Positions 16,250-27,286 of a stretch of 34,616 nt of DNA are shown here, in pieces. Made by a program: the position numbers and the translations under genes. Within the stretch, counting starts at the first letter, position 1; every line of letters begins with the position of its first letter. Source of the stretch: Candidatus Cloacimonadota bacterium (GTDB taxonomy: Bacteria; Cloacimonadota; Cloacimonadia; Cloacimonadales; TCS61); assembly GCA_021734245.1 (NCBI GenBank), contig JAIPJH010000022.1, forward strand, positions 1 to 34,616. Direction: 5' to 3'. The notes under the pieces are model-generated. The model did not search any database and was not told the origin of the DNA. It saw only the letters and a list, made by a program, of their open reading frames with translations.

Positions 16250-17749
16250 ATGAAAATACAACCAGAAGAAATAAGTTCGATCCTGAAAGATAAGATCAAC
16301 AATTTCAAATTTGAGATAGACATTGCTGAAACCGGAAAGGTTGTTCAAGTGGGCGACGGAATTGCCCGTGTGTATGGAATGAACAACGTGATGGCTGGCG
16401 AAATGATAGAATTTCCCGGTGGAATTGTAGGAATGGCTTTGAACCTGGAAGAAGACAATGTTGGATGTATTATTTTTGGTGAAGGTGAAAAAATCAAAGA
16501 AGGCGATATTGCCAAACGAACCAAGAAAATTCTCCAGGTTCCGGTTGGAAAAGCAATGCTGGGACGCGTAGTAAATTCGCTGGGAGAACCAATCGACGGC
16601 AAAGGAAAAATTAAAGCCGAAGAACATAATCCTGTGGAACGCAAAGCTTTGGGTATTATTCAACGTCAGCCGGTAAAAGAACCACTGCAGACAGGACTCA
16701 AAGCTATTGACTCCATGGTTCCGATCGGTCGCGGTCAGCGAGAATTGATAATTGGGGACAGGCAGACTGGTAAAACAGCTATTGCAGTCGATACTATTTT
16801 AAACCAGAAAGATACCGACGTTATTTGTATTTATGTAGCAATCGGGCAGAAAAAATCTTCCGTAGCAAAATTGGTAAAAATCCTGGAACAGCATCAAGCC
16901 ATGGAATATACTATCGTGGTTGCAGCCACTGCATCCGAATCAGCATCATTACAATATCTGGCACCATTTTCCGGTTGCACAATCGGAGAATTTTTCCGCG
17001 ATAAAGGCAAACATGCTCTAATAATTTATGATGATCTTTCCAAACAGGCTGTTGCTTACAGAGAATTATCGCTGCTGCTGCGCCGTCCTCCCGGTCGTGA
17101 AGCTTATCCCGGCGATGTTTTTTATCTTCATTCCCGTCTTTTGGAGCGTGCTTCCAAATTGAACGAAAAATTGGGTGGCGGATCGTTGACAGCTCTTCCG
17201 ATCATCGAAACTCAAGCTGATGACATTACTGCCTACATTCCTACGAACGTAATCTCGATCACAGATGGACAGATCTATCTGAGTACCAGATTATTCCATT
17301 CTGGAATCAGGCCAGCTATCAACGCCGGACTTTCCGTTTCTCGTGTGGGTGGGAGTGCTCAGATCAAAGCAATGAAAGCTGTTACCGGGCAAATGCGTTT
17401 AGACTTGGCTCAATATACAGAATTAGAAGCTTTTGCCAAGTTTGGTTCCGATCTGGATAAAGCAACTCAAGCTCAACTTCGTCGTGGTGAAAGATTGATT
17501 GAAATCCTAAAGCAAGATCAATACGAACCTCTTCCGATAGCTAAACAGATTTTTATTATCTTCATGGCAAACGAAGGCTATCTGGATGAAATCGAAAAAG
17601 GAAATGTAAAGAAAGTTGAAGAAGAACTTTTTAACACTTTGGATGCACAATACAAAGATTTCATGAAAGAACTGATCAAAGGAAAAATATCTGACGAAAA
17701 TAAAGAAAAAATGCACGACATCTGCAAGAAAGTGATCGCAAAATTTTAA
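16250..17749 (+). CDS. atpA: F-type ATP synthase subunit alpha
   Basis: This 499-residue non-catalytic nucleotide-binding subunit of F1 has a beta-barrel N-terminus ([20 protein letters not shown]), Walker A GDRQTGKT at about residues 169-176, and [21 protein letters not shown] as the Walker B region. The alpha signature [15 protein letters not shown] and the arginine-finger block ([18 protein letters not shown]) follow. Length is normal. An AGAGG ribosome site precedes the ATG. Confidence 0.98.
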   Translation: MKIQPEEISSILKDKINNFKFEIDIAETGKVVQVGDGIARVYGMNNVMAGEMIEFPGGIVGMALNLEEDNVGCIIFGEGEKIKEGDIAKRTKKILQVPVGKAMLGRVVNSLGEPIDGKGKIKAEEHNPVERKALGIIQRQPVKEPLQTGLKAIDSMVPIGRGQRELIIGDRQTGKTAIAVDTILNQKDTDVICIYVAIGQKKSSVAKLVKILEQHQAMEYTIVVAATASESASLQYLAPFSGCTIGEFFRDKGKHALIIYDDLSKQAVAYRELSLLLRRPPGREAYPGDVFYLHSRLLERASKLNEKLGGGSLTALPIIETQADDITAYIPTNVISITDGQIYLSTRLFHSGIRPAINAGLSVSRVGGSAQIKAMKAVTGQMRLDLAQYTELEAFAKFGSDLDKATQAQLRRGERLIEILKQDQYEPLPIAKQIFIIFMANEGYLDEIEKGNVKKVEEELFNTLDAQYKDFMKELIKGKISDENKEKMHDICKKVIAKF

Positions 17750-17776
17750 TGGTAGAATGCAAGGAATGAAGAATTA

Positions 17777-18631
17777 ATGGCTAACATTAAAGAGATTAAA
17801 ACCAGAATTGAGAGCATCAAAAATACAAAGCAGATAACCAATGCTATGAAAATGGTAGCTGCTGCCAATCTGCGAAAAGCTCAGGACAGAATAGTTAAAG
17901 CCAGACCTTATGCAGATGTTATCGATGAAATGCTGCGTTCTATCAAACTGAAAAATGCTTCAAATTTACATCCGCTGCTGGAAGATTCGGAAAAAAATGA
18001 TAAAACAGCTGTGATCATCGTAACTTCCGACCGAGGAATGTGTGGATCGTTCAATTACCAGATCATTAAAAAATCAATGGAATATATCCAAAAAAATCCC
18101 AAGACCGATATAATCTGCTTGGGTAAGAAAGGATATGATTATATCAAGAAGCGTTCAGATAAGATCATCAAACCTTATCTGAATCTTTTTAATGAAATGA
18201 ATTTTGATATTTCTACCGATGTAGCAAATCAGATCACAAACCTATTTTTGGAACAGAATTATGATAGAATCGATGTGATTTACAATGAGTTTAAATCTGC
18301 AATTCAACAGGATATTATAGTAAAGCAACTGCTTCCAATTATGCCCACAGAAGATGAAGATATATCCAAGCTGGATTATATTTATGAACCTGATGAAGAT
18401 ACCATCATCGATGAGCTGGGAAGAAAATATATTCATGTGGAGATCTGGCGCATTATGCTGGAATCTTCTGCAGCTGAGCAGGGAGCCAGGATGACAGCAA
18501 TGGATTCTGCTACCGAAAATGCATCCGAATTGATAGAATCACTTACATTAAAATACAACCGGGCAAGACAGGCTGCTATTACGACTGAAATAATTGAAAT
18601 TGCTTCCGGAGCAGAAGCAATCCAAAAGTAA
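17777..18631 (+). CDS. atpG: F-type ATP synthase subunit gamma
   Basis: This 284-residue central shaft has long N- and C-terminal helices (IKEIKTRIESIKNTKQITNA, then MKMVAAANLRKAQ at the start; MTAMDSATENASELIESLTL and NRARQAAITTEIIEIASGAE at the end) around a Rossmann-like domain with VIIVTSDRGMCGSFN. All family blocks are present and the length is normal. It sits between alpha and beta as expected. Confidence 0.97.
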   Translation: MANIKEIKTRIESIKNTKQITNAMKMVAAANLRKAQDRIVKARPYADVIDEMLRSIKLKNASNLHPLLEDSEKNDKTAVIIVTSDRGMCGSFNYQIIKKSMEYIQKNPKTDIICLGKKGYDYIKKRSDKIIKPYLNLFNEMNFDISTDVANQITNLFLEQNYDRIDVIYNEFKSAIQQDIIVKQLLPIMPTEDEDISKLDYIYEPDEDTIIDELGRKYIHVEIWRIMLESSAAEQGARMTAMDSATENASELIESLTLKYNRARQAAITTEIIEIASGAEAIQK

Positions 18632-18649
18632 AATGAGATAAAATTATAA

Positions 18650-20248
<1,599 letters not shown>

Positions 20249-20260
20249 GCATTTTACTGT

Positions 20261-20659
20261 ATGGCAAAAATAAAATTGGAGATTATTCAACCGGTTAAAA
20301 AGAAGATCGAGGGCGAGTATGATCATGTCATCGTGCCAGGAGTAGATGGTGATTTCGGCATCATGGAAAATCATACTCCATTCATAACCAAAATAAGACC
20401 TGGAATTTTACAACTTTTCAATAATAGAAGTTCGGAAGAATATGCTGTCCACGACGGATTCGTAACCGTTGATGACAATATCGTTAAAATCGTTTGTGAT
20501 GTTATCGAACATCGATCGGAAATAGATAAAACCAGAGCAGCATCAGCAAAAAAACGAGCTGAAAAGAGATTAAAAAGCAATCAAGAAGATACAGATTTTA
20601 GAAGAGCAGAATTTGCCCTGAAAAGATCACTGGTCCGCTTGGAAGTTATCGAGAAATAG
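20261..20659 (+). CDS. atpC: F-type ATP synthase subunit epsilon
   Basis: This 132-residue protein has the N-terminal beta-sandwich (VKKKIEGEYDHVIVPGVDGD, then FGIMENHTPFITKIRPGILQ) and a C-terminal helical hairpin (KTRAASAKKRAEKRLKS onward) of the type that can inhibit ATP hydrolysis. It is the last gene of the atp operon, 12 bases after atpD. The next gene follows after 3 bases and is probably co-transcribed. Confidence 0.95.
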   Translation: MAKIKLEIIQPVKKKIEGEYDHVIVPGVDGDFGIMENHTPFITKIRPGILQLFNNRSSEEYAVHDGFVTVDDNIVKIVCDVIEHRSEIDKTRAASAKKRAEKRLKSNQEDTDFRRAEFALKRSLVRLEVIEK

Positions 20660-20662
20660 TAA

Positions 20663-21916
20663 ATGAAGAAAATAAATAATTTGCAGGGTGGCAAGTTGTC
20701 ACCCTTGTTTTGTATAAAAAAGTTTTATTTTCTATGTGTTCTTTTATTATTTTCATTTTATCTGTTTTCTCAAAATATCCAAACTGATGTAAAACAAGAC
20801 GGCAATAAAAAAGTTGACAGCAACAAATATAAACAAATAGAAAATGTAGACGATAATGAAAATAACAAGAATGAAAAAAATAAATCACTGCGAGAAGATT
20901 TCATTCAAGGCTTATATTTAACAGCTTACAAGGCTGCAACAAATGACTTTCATAAAATTTTAGACCAGGCACAAGAGGCTGGCATTAACACGGTCGTTTT
21001 CGATCTCAAGAACATGAATGGAGACGTTTTCTTTTCAATGCCTCAAAATTCGTTTCTAACGAACGAAAATCTTAAACCGATAATTGATATTCCAAAAGTG
21101 GTTAACGTGCTTCATTCGCGAAATATGAAAGCCGTTTCCAGAGTGGTTATGTTCCACGATGAATACAATGCAGAACGCGATTCCACTTTGAGAGCCGCAA
21201 ATTCTGATGGAACTGCCTGGGTTGAAAGTGAAAGAAGAGGACCTTCCTGGATGGATTCTTCAAATCCAAGGGTACAAGAGTATCTTTTTAGTCTTATAGA
21301 GCAAATTGCAAAATCTGGTGTTGATGAAATCCAGATGGATTATGTGAGATTTCCTACTCAGGGACATTCTGGTGATGCAATCTTTTATTTTCAAAGAGAA
21401 GATTATGAATATGCCAGATATGATTCACTTTATATTCTTCGAGATCGAGATGATATAATTTTAGAATTCGTAAAAAATGTAAAAGCAATTTGTGATAAGT
21501 ACAATGTTTCTCTTGCTGCCGATGTGTTTGCAATTGTCGCCTGGCAGAGAAATGCCGATATCAAGTCAACCGGGCAGAATATAGGGTATTTATCAAAATA
21601 CTTGGACAAGATCCATCCAATGATCTATTCATCACATTTTGCAGATAATTTTAGCTATAGAAAGAATGTTCCGAACGAAGTCTATCATTTAATGTATAAA
21701 GGTACTAAACTAACCATGGAACATGCTCAATCTGGATGTAAGGTTATTCCATACATCCAGGCAAATTCCTGGAAAGTAAATTACAAAGAAGAATATATGC
21801 ATTCCCAGATTCAAGCAATAAAAGATCTGGGAGCTTCGGGATATATCCTCTGGAACTCTTCTAACAGGTACGAAAAAACACTAACCTGGATAAAGAATTT
21901 TAATTATCCAAATTAG
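20663..21916 (+). CDS. Secreted DUF4015-type glycoside-hydrolase-like protein
   Basis: This 417-residue protein has an N-terminal hydrophobic signal or anchor (residues about 21-36), a low-complexity Asn/Lys/Asp segment (40-75), then a TIM-barrel-like domain. Characteristic blocks are GLYLTAYKAA, NTVVFDLKNMNGDVFF, VSRVVMFHDEYNAE, and EIQMDYVRFPTQGHSGD near residue 228. The last matches the strand end of the putative glycosyl hydrolase family DUF4015/PF13200. SLAADVFAIVAW and GYILWNSSNRY follow. The substrate is unknown. The gene begins 3 bases after atpC, and its stop codon touches the parS site. Confidence 0.83.
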   Translation: MKKINNLQGGKLSPLFCIKKFYFLCVLLLFSFYLFSQNIQTDVKQDGNKKVDSNKYKQIENVDDNENNKNEKNKSLREDFIQGLYLTAYKAATNDFHKILDQAQEAGINTVVFDLKNMNGDVFFSMPQNSFLTNENLKPIIDIPKVVNVLHSRNMKAVSRVVMFHDEYNAERDSTLRAANSDGTAWVESERRGPSWMDSSNPRVQEYLFSLIEQIAKSGVDEIQMDYVRFPTQGHSGDAIFYFQREDYEYARYDSLYILRDRDDIILEFVKNVKAICDKYNVSLAADVFAIVAWQRNADIKSTGQNIGYLSKYLDKIHPMIYSSHFADNFSYRKNVPNEVYHLMYKGTKLTMEHAQSGCKVIPYIQANSWKVNYKEEYMHSQIQAIKDLGASGYILWNSSNRYEKTLTWIKNFNYPN

Positions 21917-21932
21917 TGTTTCACGTGAAACG
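21917..21932. promoter_or_regulatory. parS centromere site (ParB loading site)
   Basis: TGTTTCACGTGAAACG matches the widely conserved chromosomal parS (TGTTTCACGTGAAACA) at 15 of 16 bases, with a perfect 14-bp palindrome at 21918-21931. It lies in the 22-base gap between two convergent genes, directly after a TAG stop, where ParB spreading would not meet a promoter. parA and parB are about 11 kb to the left. It is the only such site found in the window. Confidence 0.92.
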
Positions 21933-21938
21933 TAAAAT

Positions 21939-22604
21939 TTAGTTTAATACTTTTTTTATTAAAGCATGCTCGACTTCTTCAGCTGTTTCTGCTTCTAATA
22001 GATGTTTAAGATTTTCCTCATTCATTAATAGTTTGGAAATATAAGATATTGAAAACAGATGTTGAACATCATCATGTAATAAAAGCAGAAAAAATAATTT
22101 TACAGGTTTATTATCGATCGCATCGAATTCAATCTCATCTTTTGATCGGCCAAATAGAATTGAGGGTTTCTTAATCTTAGATGGATGGAAATGACGTGGA
22201 TGTAATAAAGCAATCCCTTTTCCTATAGCTGTCGAAACAAGTTCCTCTCGTGCTACAACAACTTGATATAACCAGCGATGATCTTTTACGATTTTCAATT
22301 CTTTGGCTTTCTTTGCCATCTCTGCTATTGCTTCATATTTATTATCAGCATGAAAATCTAAAAAAACGTTTTTCACTTTAAAATAATCTGAAAATCTGCA
22401 GACTGATCTTTTTAAGGCAAGTTGTTCAACTTCCCGTTCGTTCAAATTTGCCAGCCATTCATCAACTTCAGCTTTTTGAATTTGATATGTATTCCCTTTC
22501 TTTGAAGCCTTGAATACTTTTGATTTGATCATTTCCTTCACAACGGAATCGGTGACTTTAAGGAAATTTGCTGCTTGTTTCAGTGTTAAATAATCTTTTG
22601 CCAT
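21939..22604 (-). CDS. HTH plus PTS EIIA-domain regulator
   Basis: This 221-residue protein starts with an excisionase/MerR-like helix-turn-helix (YLTLKQAANFLKVTDSVVKE, through EVDEWLA; residues 5-51). A PtsN-type EIIA domain follows. In it, STAIGKGIALLHPRH (about 124-138) carries H135 at the phosphorylation-site position of EIIA-Fru/Mtl domains, with FGRSKDEIEFDAIDNKPVKL downstream as in that family. It may be a phosphorylation-controlled DNA-binding regulator of the nitrogen-PTS kind. No EI or HPr gene is in the window. The ribosome site GGAG is clear. A promoter with TTGACA-17-TACAAA precedes it. Confidence 0.85.
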   Translation of the reverse strand: MAKDYLTLKQAANFLKVTDSVVKEMIKSKVFKASKKGNTYQIQKAEVDEWLANLNEREVEQLALKRSVCRFSDYFKVKNVFLDFHADNKYEAIAEMAKKAKELKIVKDHRWLYQVVVAREELVSTAIGKGIALLHPRHFHPSKIKKPSILFGRSKDEIEFDAIDNKPVKLFFLLLLHDDVQHLFSISYISKLLMNEENLKHLLEAETAEEVEHALIKKVLN

Positions 22605-22635
22605 TACTACTCCTTAATTTATTATTTCTTATGCG

Positions 22636-22712
22636 TTTGTAGGAATATGGAATTTTTCTGTCAAGTAGAACGAGTAATTTCTTGACAGAATCGGGCTCAT
22701 TGAATTGCTAAT
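22636..22712. promoter_or_regulatory. Divergent promoter region with a 10-bp inverted repeat
   Basis: CTTGACAGAA at 22681-22690 and its exact inverted copy at 22656-22665 are 15 bases apart. Each arm contains a TTGACA -35 box, one for each direction. Leftward, TTGACA is followed after 17 bases by TACAAA (22641-22636), a good -10 for the HTH-EIIA gene. Rightward, a weaker GCTAAT (22707-22712) follows after 19 bases, just 3 bases before the lptE-like ATG, which has no Shine-Dalgarno sequence. The paired arms could also be an operator. Confidence 0.6.
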
Positions 22713-22715
22713 ACC

Positions 22716-23204
22716 ATGAAAAATGTAATAATAATGCTTGTTTTATCGCTTCTGGCAGGATGTTCATATTCTGTGTATTCCAGCGGAATGCCGCATCTGA
22801 AAACAATATCAGTAAAATCATTTCAGAACAGTTCTACCGAATATGATCTGGAAGAAGAAATTTATATAAAACTTTCGGATAAGTTTTCTAATGATGGCAG
22901 GCTTTCTATTGTTACAATGTCTCCAGATTGTATTTTAGAAGGCGAAATTATGGATTATTCTAATGAAGTTCAGAATTATGGTGGCTCAACGATCGATGCC
23001 TACAAAGTTCAAATTCTTTTTAATATTACATTTACAGATCTTGTAAAAAACAAAATTATCTGGCAAAATAGTTCTCTTTTGCTTTCGGAAGTTTATTCTG
23101 CATCAGATACAAATATAACCTATAAAACTGAAGAAGCTGCACAGCAGAAGATATTCGATGATCTTTTTGATACAATTATAAAGAACTCTCTGGAAGAATG
23201 GTAA
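22716..23204 (+). CDS. lptE: LptE-like LPS-assembly lipoprotein
   Basis: This 162-residue protein has a short signal and a lipobox LLAGC (C16). The mature part begins YSVYSSGMPHLKTISVKSFQ and continues EYDLEEEIYIKLSDKFSNDGRLSIV, the pattern of the LptE family that plugs the LptD translocon in the outer membrane. The family is poorly conserved in FCB bacteria, so the call rests on pattern and size. The next gene starts 7 bases before its stop, so they are coupled. It supports a diderm cell with lipopolysaccharide. Confidence 0.75.
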   Translation: MKNVIIMLVLSLLAGCSYSVYSSGMPHLKTISVKSFQNSSTEYDLEEEIYIKLSDKFSNDGRLSIVTMSPDCILEGEIMDYSNEVQNYGGSTIDAYKVQILFNITFTDLVKNKIIWQNSSLLLSEVYSASDTNITYKTEEAAQQKIFDDLFDTIIKNSLEEW

Positions 23205-23923
23205 GAATCAATAAATTCCTGGCTCAGTGCAACCTTGGATCTCGCAGAAAAGTTGAAGAATTCATACTTGCGGGAAGAGTAAAAGTTAACGGCAAAATAA
23301 CAAAAGAACTTGCAATAGAGATCGATGAAGAAAATGACAAAGTTGAATTTGATAATAAAATAATATCGATTGCTTCCAAAAAATATTATCTGATTTTGAA
23401 TAAACCGAAAAAATATCTCGTTACTGCAAAAGATGATTTTGGGCGAAGTACAGTTTTTGATCTTGTTCCTGATTTCGGAGTTCATTTGTTCTCGGTTGGC
23501 AGGCTCGATTATATGAGTGAAGGATTGCTTATTCTTACCAATGATGGTGATTTTGCCGATGAAATTATGCATCCCAGAAACAAATTGCCCAAGTTGTACA
23601 AGGTAACTGTAAAAGGATACATAACTAATTCGGTAGTTCAACGATTACGAAATGGTGTTGTAATTTCGGGATACAAAACAAAGCCTGCAAAGGTGTTCAT
23701 CAAATCCAGGAATTCTCAAAAAACAATTCTCAAGATCACTATTTCGGAAGGTAAAAAAAGACAAATCAGGAAAATGATTAAAACTATTGGTTCCGAAGTA
23801 ATAGATTTAAGAAGATTGCAGATCGGCGATTTGAGGTTAAGTAAGCTTCCAATCGGAATGTGGCGTCATTTGAATAAAAAAGAGATATATACCTTGAAAA
23901 ATTACAATATGGAGAATAAATAG
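23198..23923 (+). CDS. RluB/RsuA-family pseudouridine synthase
   Basis: This 241-residue RNA-modifying enzyme has an N-terminal S4 RNA-binding domain (RINKFLAQCNLGSRRKVEEF, through KVNGKI; residues 3-34), then the catalytic domain with SVGRLDYMSEGLLILTNDG, where D104 is the catalytic aspartate, and HPRNKLPKLYKV. The basic block EGKKRQIRKM and the RLQIGDLRL ending are family-typical. RluB (23S rRNA) is more likely than RsuA, but the target cannot be fixed by sequence. It overlaps lptE by 7 bases. Confidence 0.93.
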   Translation: MVRINKFLAQCNLGSRRKVEEFILAGRVKVNGKITKELAIEIDEENDKVEFDNKIISIASKKYYLILNKPKKYLVTAKDDFGRSTVFDLVPDFGVHLFSVGRLDYMSEGLLILTNDGDFADEIMHPRNKLPKLYKVTVKGYITNSVVQRLRNGVVISGYKTKPAKVFIKSRNSQKTILKITISEGKKRQIRKMIKTIGSEVIDLRRLQIGDLRLSKLPIGMWRHLNKKEIYTLKNYNMENK

Positions 23924-23926
23924 ATT

Positions 23927-25003
23927 ATGAAAATTGGAATTATTGGACTGCAAAACTCGGGGAAAACTACAATCTTTAATGCTTTAACCGGGCAGGAATT
24001 GGAAACGACTCCATACTCTCTCCAAAAAGCTGAACCGAATTTGGGAATCGTAGAAGTACTGGATGAAAGAATAACAAAACTTTCTGAGATGTATGATCCT
24101 AAAAAAACGATTTACGCGACAATTGAGTACATTGACTTTGCCGGATTCTCATCTGAACAGGATTCTTCTGAACCAATTCCTGCAAACATTTTAGCTTTGG
24201 CAAAAACAACAGATGCTCTTGCTGTTATTGTAAGAAATTTCAGTAATAATCTTGCTGATGAAATATCGAAACTTTCTGCTCTGGAACAGATAGAAACGTT
24301 AGAATCTGAGCTTATTATGAGCGATCTTATAATTGCTGAAAATAGAAAGGAAAATATTGAATTAAGCAAAAAAAGAGGTGTCAAAGAAGCTGCACTGTTA
24401 ATAGAGGAAAAAGCTATTGAAAAGGTAATTAGTCATCTGGAAAATGAAAATCCGCTGAGGACACTTGATTTGGAGTTGAATGAAAAAAAAGCAATTCGTG
24501 GATTTCAATTTATCAGCCAAAAACCAATGATGATCATTTTGAATTCTGATGAAGATAATTATGGTAAGAACGAAGAAATAATTTCAGAAATAGAAAAGAA
24601 ATATAAAGCAATTGAATTTGCCGGAAATTTTGAAATGGAACTGTCGCAACTTCCTGAAGACGAAGCAGCAGAATTCATGCAGGATATGGGAATTTCACAA
24701 TCAGCAAGGAACAGGCTTACAAAGCTATCTTACGACATTCTTGGAAATATCAGCTTCTTTACAGTTGGTAAAGATGAAGTTCGTGCCTGGACCATTGAAA
24801 AAGGGCAGAATGCGGTAGAAGCTGCAGGAAAAATTCATACCGATCTGGCTCGTGGTTTTATTCGAGCGGAATGTTTTTCCTATGAAAATCTGATAGAAGC
24901 TGGAAGCGAAAAAGTGCTTAGAGAAAAGGGGCAATTCAGACTGGAAGGGAAAAATTATATTGTCAAAGATGGAGACATAATTTCAATTCGCTTCAGTGTA
25001 TGA
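23927..25003 (+). CDS. YchF-like P-loop GTPase/ATPase (OBG family)
   Basis: This 358-residue cytosolic protein has P-loop GLQNSGKTT (residues 7-15), YIDFAGFS as switch II, a coiled-coil middle (about 125-180) and a C-terminal TGS domain ending GKNYIVKDGDIISIRF. The architecture is that of YchF/Ola1. The P-loop differs from the usual GLPNVGKST at several positions, so it may be a divergent paralogue of the universal YchF. Ribosome or stress-related function is known for the family. The spacing of 3 bases from the previous gene implies co-transcription. Confidence 0.88.
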   Translation: MKIGIIGLQNSGKTTIFNALTGQELETTPYSLQKAEPNLGIVEVLDERITKLSEMYDPKKTIYATIEYIDFAGFSSEQDSSEPIPANILALAKTTDALAVIVRNFSNNLADEISKLSALEQIETLESELIMSDLIIAENRKENIELSKKRGVKEAALLIEEKAIEKVISHLENENPLRTLDLELNEKKAIRGFQFISQKPMMIILNSDEDNYGKNEEIISEIEKKYKAIEFAGNFEMELSQLPEDEAAEFMQDMGISQSARNRLTKLSYDILGNISFFTVGKDEVRAWTIEKGQNAVEAAGKIHTDLARGFIRAECFSYENLIEAGSEKVLREKGQFRLEGKNYIVKDGDIISIRFSV

Positions 25004-25015
25004 TTTGGAGCTAAA

Positions 25016-27286
25016 ATGAAAAAAGAACAAAAAACAAAAGAAGTAAATAAGAATATTCAAAAACCAATTTTTGGTATTATCCTGATGCTGCTTTCCATTT
25101 TGTTTTTGGTGGCAATAACTGTTGATACCACACAATTGATCTTCGATTACAAAATTTTGCACGAAACAGGATTATCATTTTTCAAATTTATCAAACTTGA
25201 ATTTCCACCAGTGTCAAATCCAATTGGTCCATTTGGTGTTTTTTTTGGATTCTGGATGGTTACAATTTTTGGAAAATTCCTTAGTATATCATTGCTTTTG
25301 GCACTTGCACTATTTGGTTTTTTTATTAGTTTCATCAAAGAAAATCATCCTATTCAGAAGATCCTCTTGTTCCTTGCTTTTGCATTTTTCTTGAATATAG
25401 ACATTTTTATTTTATCAACAAAATCACTGAATTATGCTGGTAGAATTCCCTGCTTTGTTTATCAATTTTTACTTCGAATTTTCCACAATACAGGAACTTT
25501 TATAATAAGTTCTGTAGTCGTAATTATATGTTTGATTTTTATCTTTGAATTGAAGAATTGGAAAATTTTCTTTATAGGAATCGGAAAAGTGATTTCAGCG
25601 ATTTTCAAATTTATTCAAAAACTATTTTCCAAAAAAGAGAAGAAAGAAAAACCTGTAAAAATTAAGAAGCCCAAGAAGAAAAAAGAGAAGAAAAAGAAAG
25701 AACCGATTGTTCCCAGAATTCGAGATCATGCAGCTAAAGAAGATACAAAAGAGCAACCGAAAACAAAACCGAAAATTAAGCCGCGTGATCTTACTCAGGA
25801 TAAAGGCGAAGTTCCAGATGAACCGACGCGTGAATATGAAAAACCGCTGATCGAAGATTTTCTGACCAGTGTTCAACCCAGTCGAAAAGCCAGGGAAGAA
25901 ATAGAGAAGAACATCAAGATGATATCGCAGATACTGATCGAAAAACTGGCAGAATTTGGCGTGGAAGCAGAAGTTATTAATGTGAATATCGGGCCAATTA
26001 TTACACAGTATGAAATAAAACCGGCGCCTGGAGTTAAAGTCAATAAATTCCATGCTTTAGCCGACGATCTTGCTTTAGCAATTAAAGCTACCAGCATTCG
26101 AATTCAAGCTCCGATCCCCGGCCGTGGTCTGGTGGGAATTGAAATTCCCAATGTGAATCGAGACACCATTTATCTAAAAGATATCCTGCTATCCGATGAA
26201 ATGAAGAAACTGGATGGCGTTCTCACTTTTGGTTTGGGAAAAGATATTTCCGGAAAACCAGTTGTGGCTGATCTGGCAAAAATGCCTCACTTACTTATTG
26301 CTGGTGCTACTGGTTCAGGAAAAAGTGTGTGCGTTAATTCCATTATCTGCAGCCTGCTTTTCCGCACAAATCCCGATCAATTGCGCTTGATCCTGATCGA
26401 TCCAAAACGGATCGAGCTTTCCGGTTATGAAGGAATTCCGCATCTGGTGCAGGAAGTTGTAACGGATAACGAAGAAGCACTGATAGCTTTGAATTGGGCT
26501 GTTGCCGAAATGGATCATCGCTATGCGCTTTTGCAAAAATACAAAGTTAAAGGATTGATTTCTTATAATGCCAAAGTTAAGAAATTGAAGGACAAAGATC
26601 CTGAACTTGAAGATGATCCACTGCCATTTGTGGTGATCGTGGTGGATGAACTTGCCGATCTCATGATGACAGTTGGTCGCGATATTGAACGCCCGATTAC
26701 ACGTTTGGCGCAAATGGCTCGTGCAATTGGAATTCATCTGATTCTGGCAACGCAAAGACCATCCATAAAAGTTATCACCGGTGTAATCAAAGCAAACTTT
26801 CCCTCGCGAATTGCTTTCAAAGTTTCTTCCAAGATAGATTCACGAGTTATCATCGATACAAACGGCGCTGAAAAACTTCTGGGAATGGGTGACAGCTTGT
26901 TCATGCCGCCCGGAAAAGGGCAAACCGAAAGAATTCACGGAGCTTTCATTTTACCACAGGAAATCCTCGATCTCATCGAATACCTGAAAACTCAACCCAA
27001 ACCGGAAAAGGAGATCAAAATTATCGATGATGAACAGCCGCTTCTCGGTGAATTCCAATATGATGATGAACTTTTCCCGGAAGCTGCAGTCTGTGTTGTT
27101 ACTGCCGGACAGGCTTCAGTTTCTATGCTGCAGCGGCATTTTAAGATCGGTTACGCTCGAGCCGGAAGACTTGTCGATATGCTGGAACAGGCTGGAATTG
27201 TAGGACCTCATGTAGGCAGTAAATCACGAGAAGTTCTGGCAACTGAAGAGGATATGAAAATTTATGGCTACATTCCCGATGAGTAA
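25016..27286 (+). CDS. ftsK: DNA translocase FtsK/SpoIIIE
   Basis: This 756-residue motor pumps DNA at the division septum. The N-terminus has four membrane helices (residues about 17-175). A Lys/Glu/Pro-rich linker (about 200-270) follows, then the alpha/beta motor with Walker A GATGSGKS near residue 430 and Walker B VVIVVDELADLM near residue 540. A C-terminal winged-helix gamma domain (SVSMLQRHFKIGYARAGRLVDM) reads polar DNA motifs. All parts are intact. A GGAG ribosome site precedes it. lolA overlaps its end, as in the E. coli ftsK-lolA order. Confidence 0.97.
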   Translation: MKKEQKTKEVNKNIQKPIFGIILMLLSILFLVAITVDTTQLIFDYKILHETGLSFFKFIKLEFPPVSNPIGPFGVFFGFWMVTIFGKFLSISLLLALALFGFFISFIKENHPIQKILLFLAFAFFLNIDIFILSTKSLNYAGRIPCFVYQFLLRIFHNTGTFIISSVVVIICLIFIFELKNWKIFFIGIGKVISAIFKFIQKLFSKKEKKEKPVKIKKPKKKKEKKKKEPIVPRIRDHAAKEDTKEQPKTKPKIKPRDLTQDKGEVPDEPTREYEKPLIEDFLTSVQPSRKAREEIEKNIKMISQILIEKLAEFGVEAEVINVNIGPIITQYEIKPAPGVKVNKFHALADDLALAIKATSIRIQAPIPGRGLVGIEIPNVNRDTIYLKDILLSDEMKKLDGVLTFGLGKDISGKPVVADLAKMPHLLIAGATGSGKSVCVNSIICSLLFRTNPDQLRLILIDPKRIELSGYEGIPHLVQEVVTDNEEALIALNWAVAEMDHRYALLQKYKVKGLISYNAKVKKLKDKDPELEDDPLPFVVIVVDELADLMMTVGRDIERPITRLAQMARAIGIHLILATQRPSIKVITGVIKANFPSRIAFKVSSKIDSRVIIDTNGAEKLLGMGDSLFMPPGKGQTERIHGAFILPQEILDLIEYLKTQPKPEKEIKIIDDEQPLLGEFQYDDELFPEAAVCVVTAGQASVSMLQRHFKIGYARAGRLVDMLEQAGIVGPHVGSKSREVLATEEDMKIYGYIPDE

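Noticed and set aside
25622-26755. Antisense open frames opposite ftsK (143 and 146 codons)
   Set aside because: They lie opposite strongly conserved FtsK coding sequence, lack recognisable domains and are low-complexity; they are shadows.
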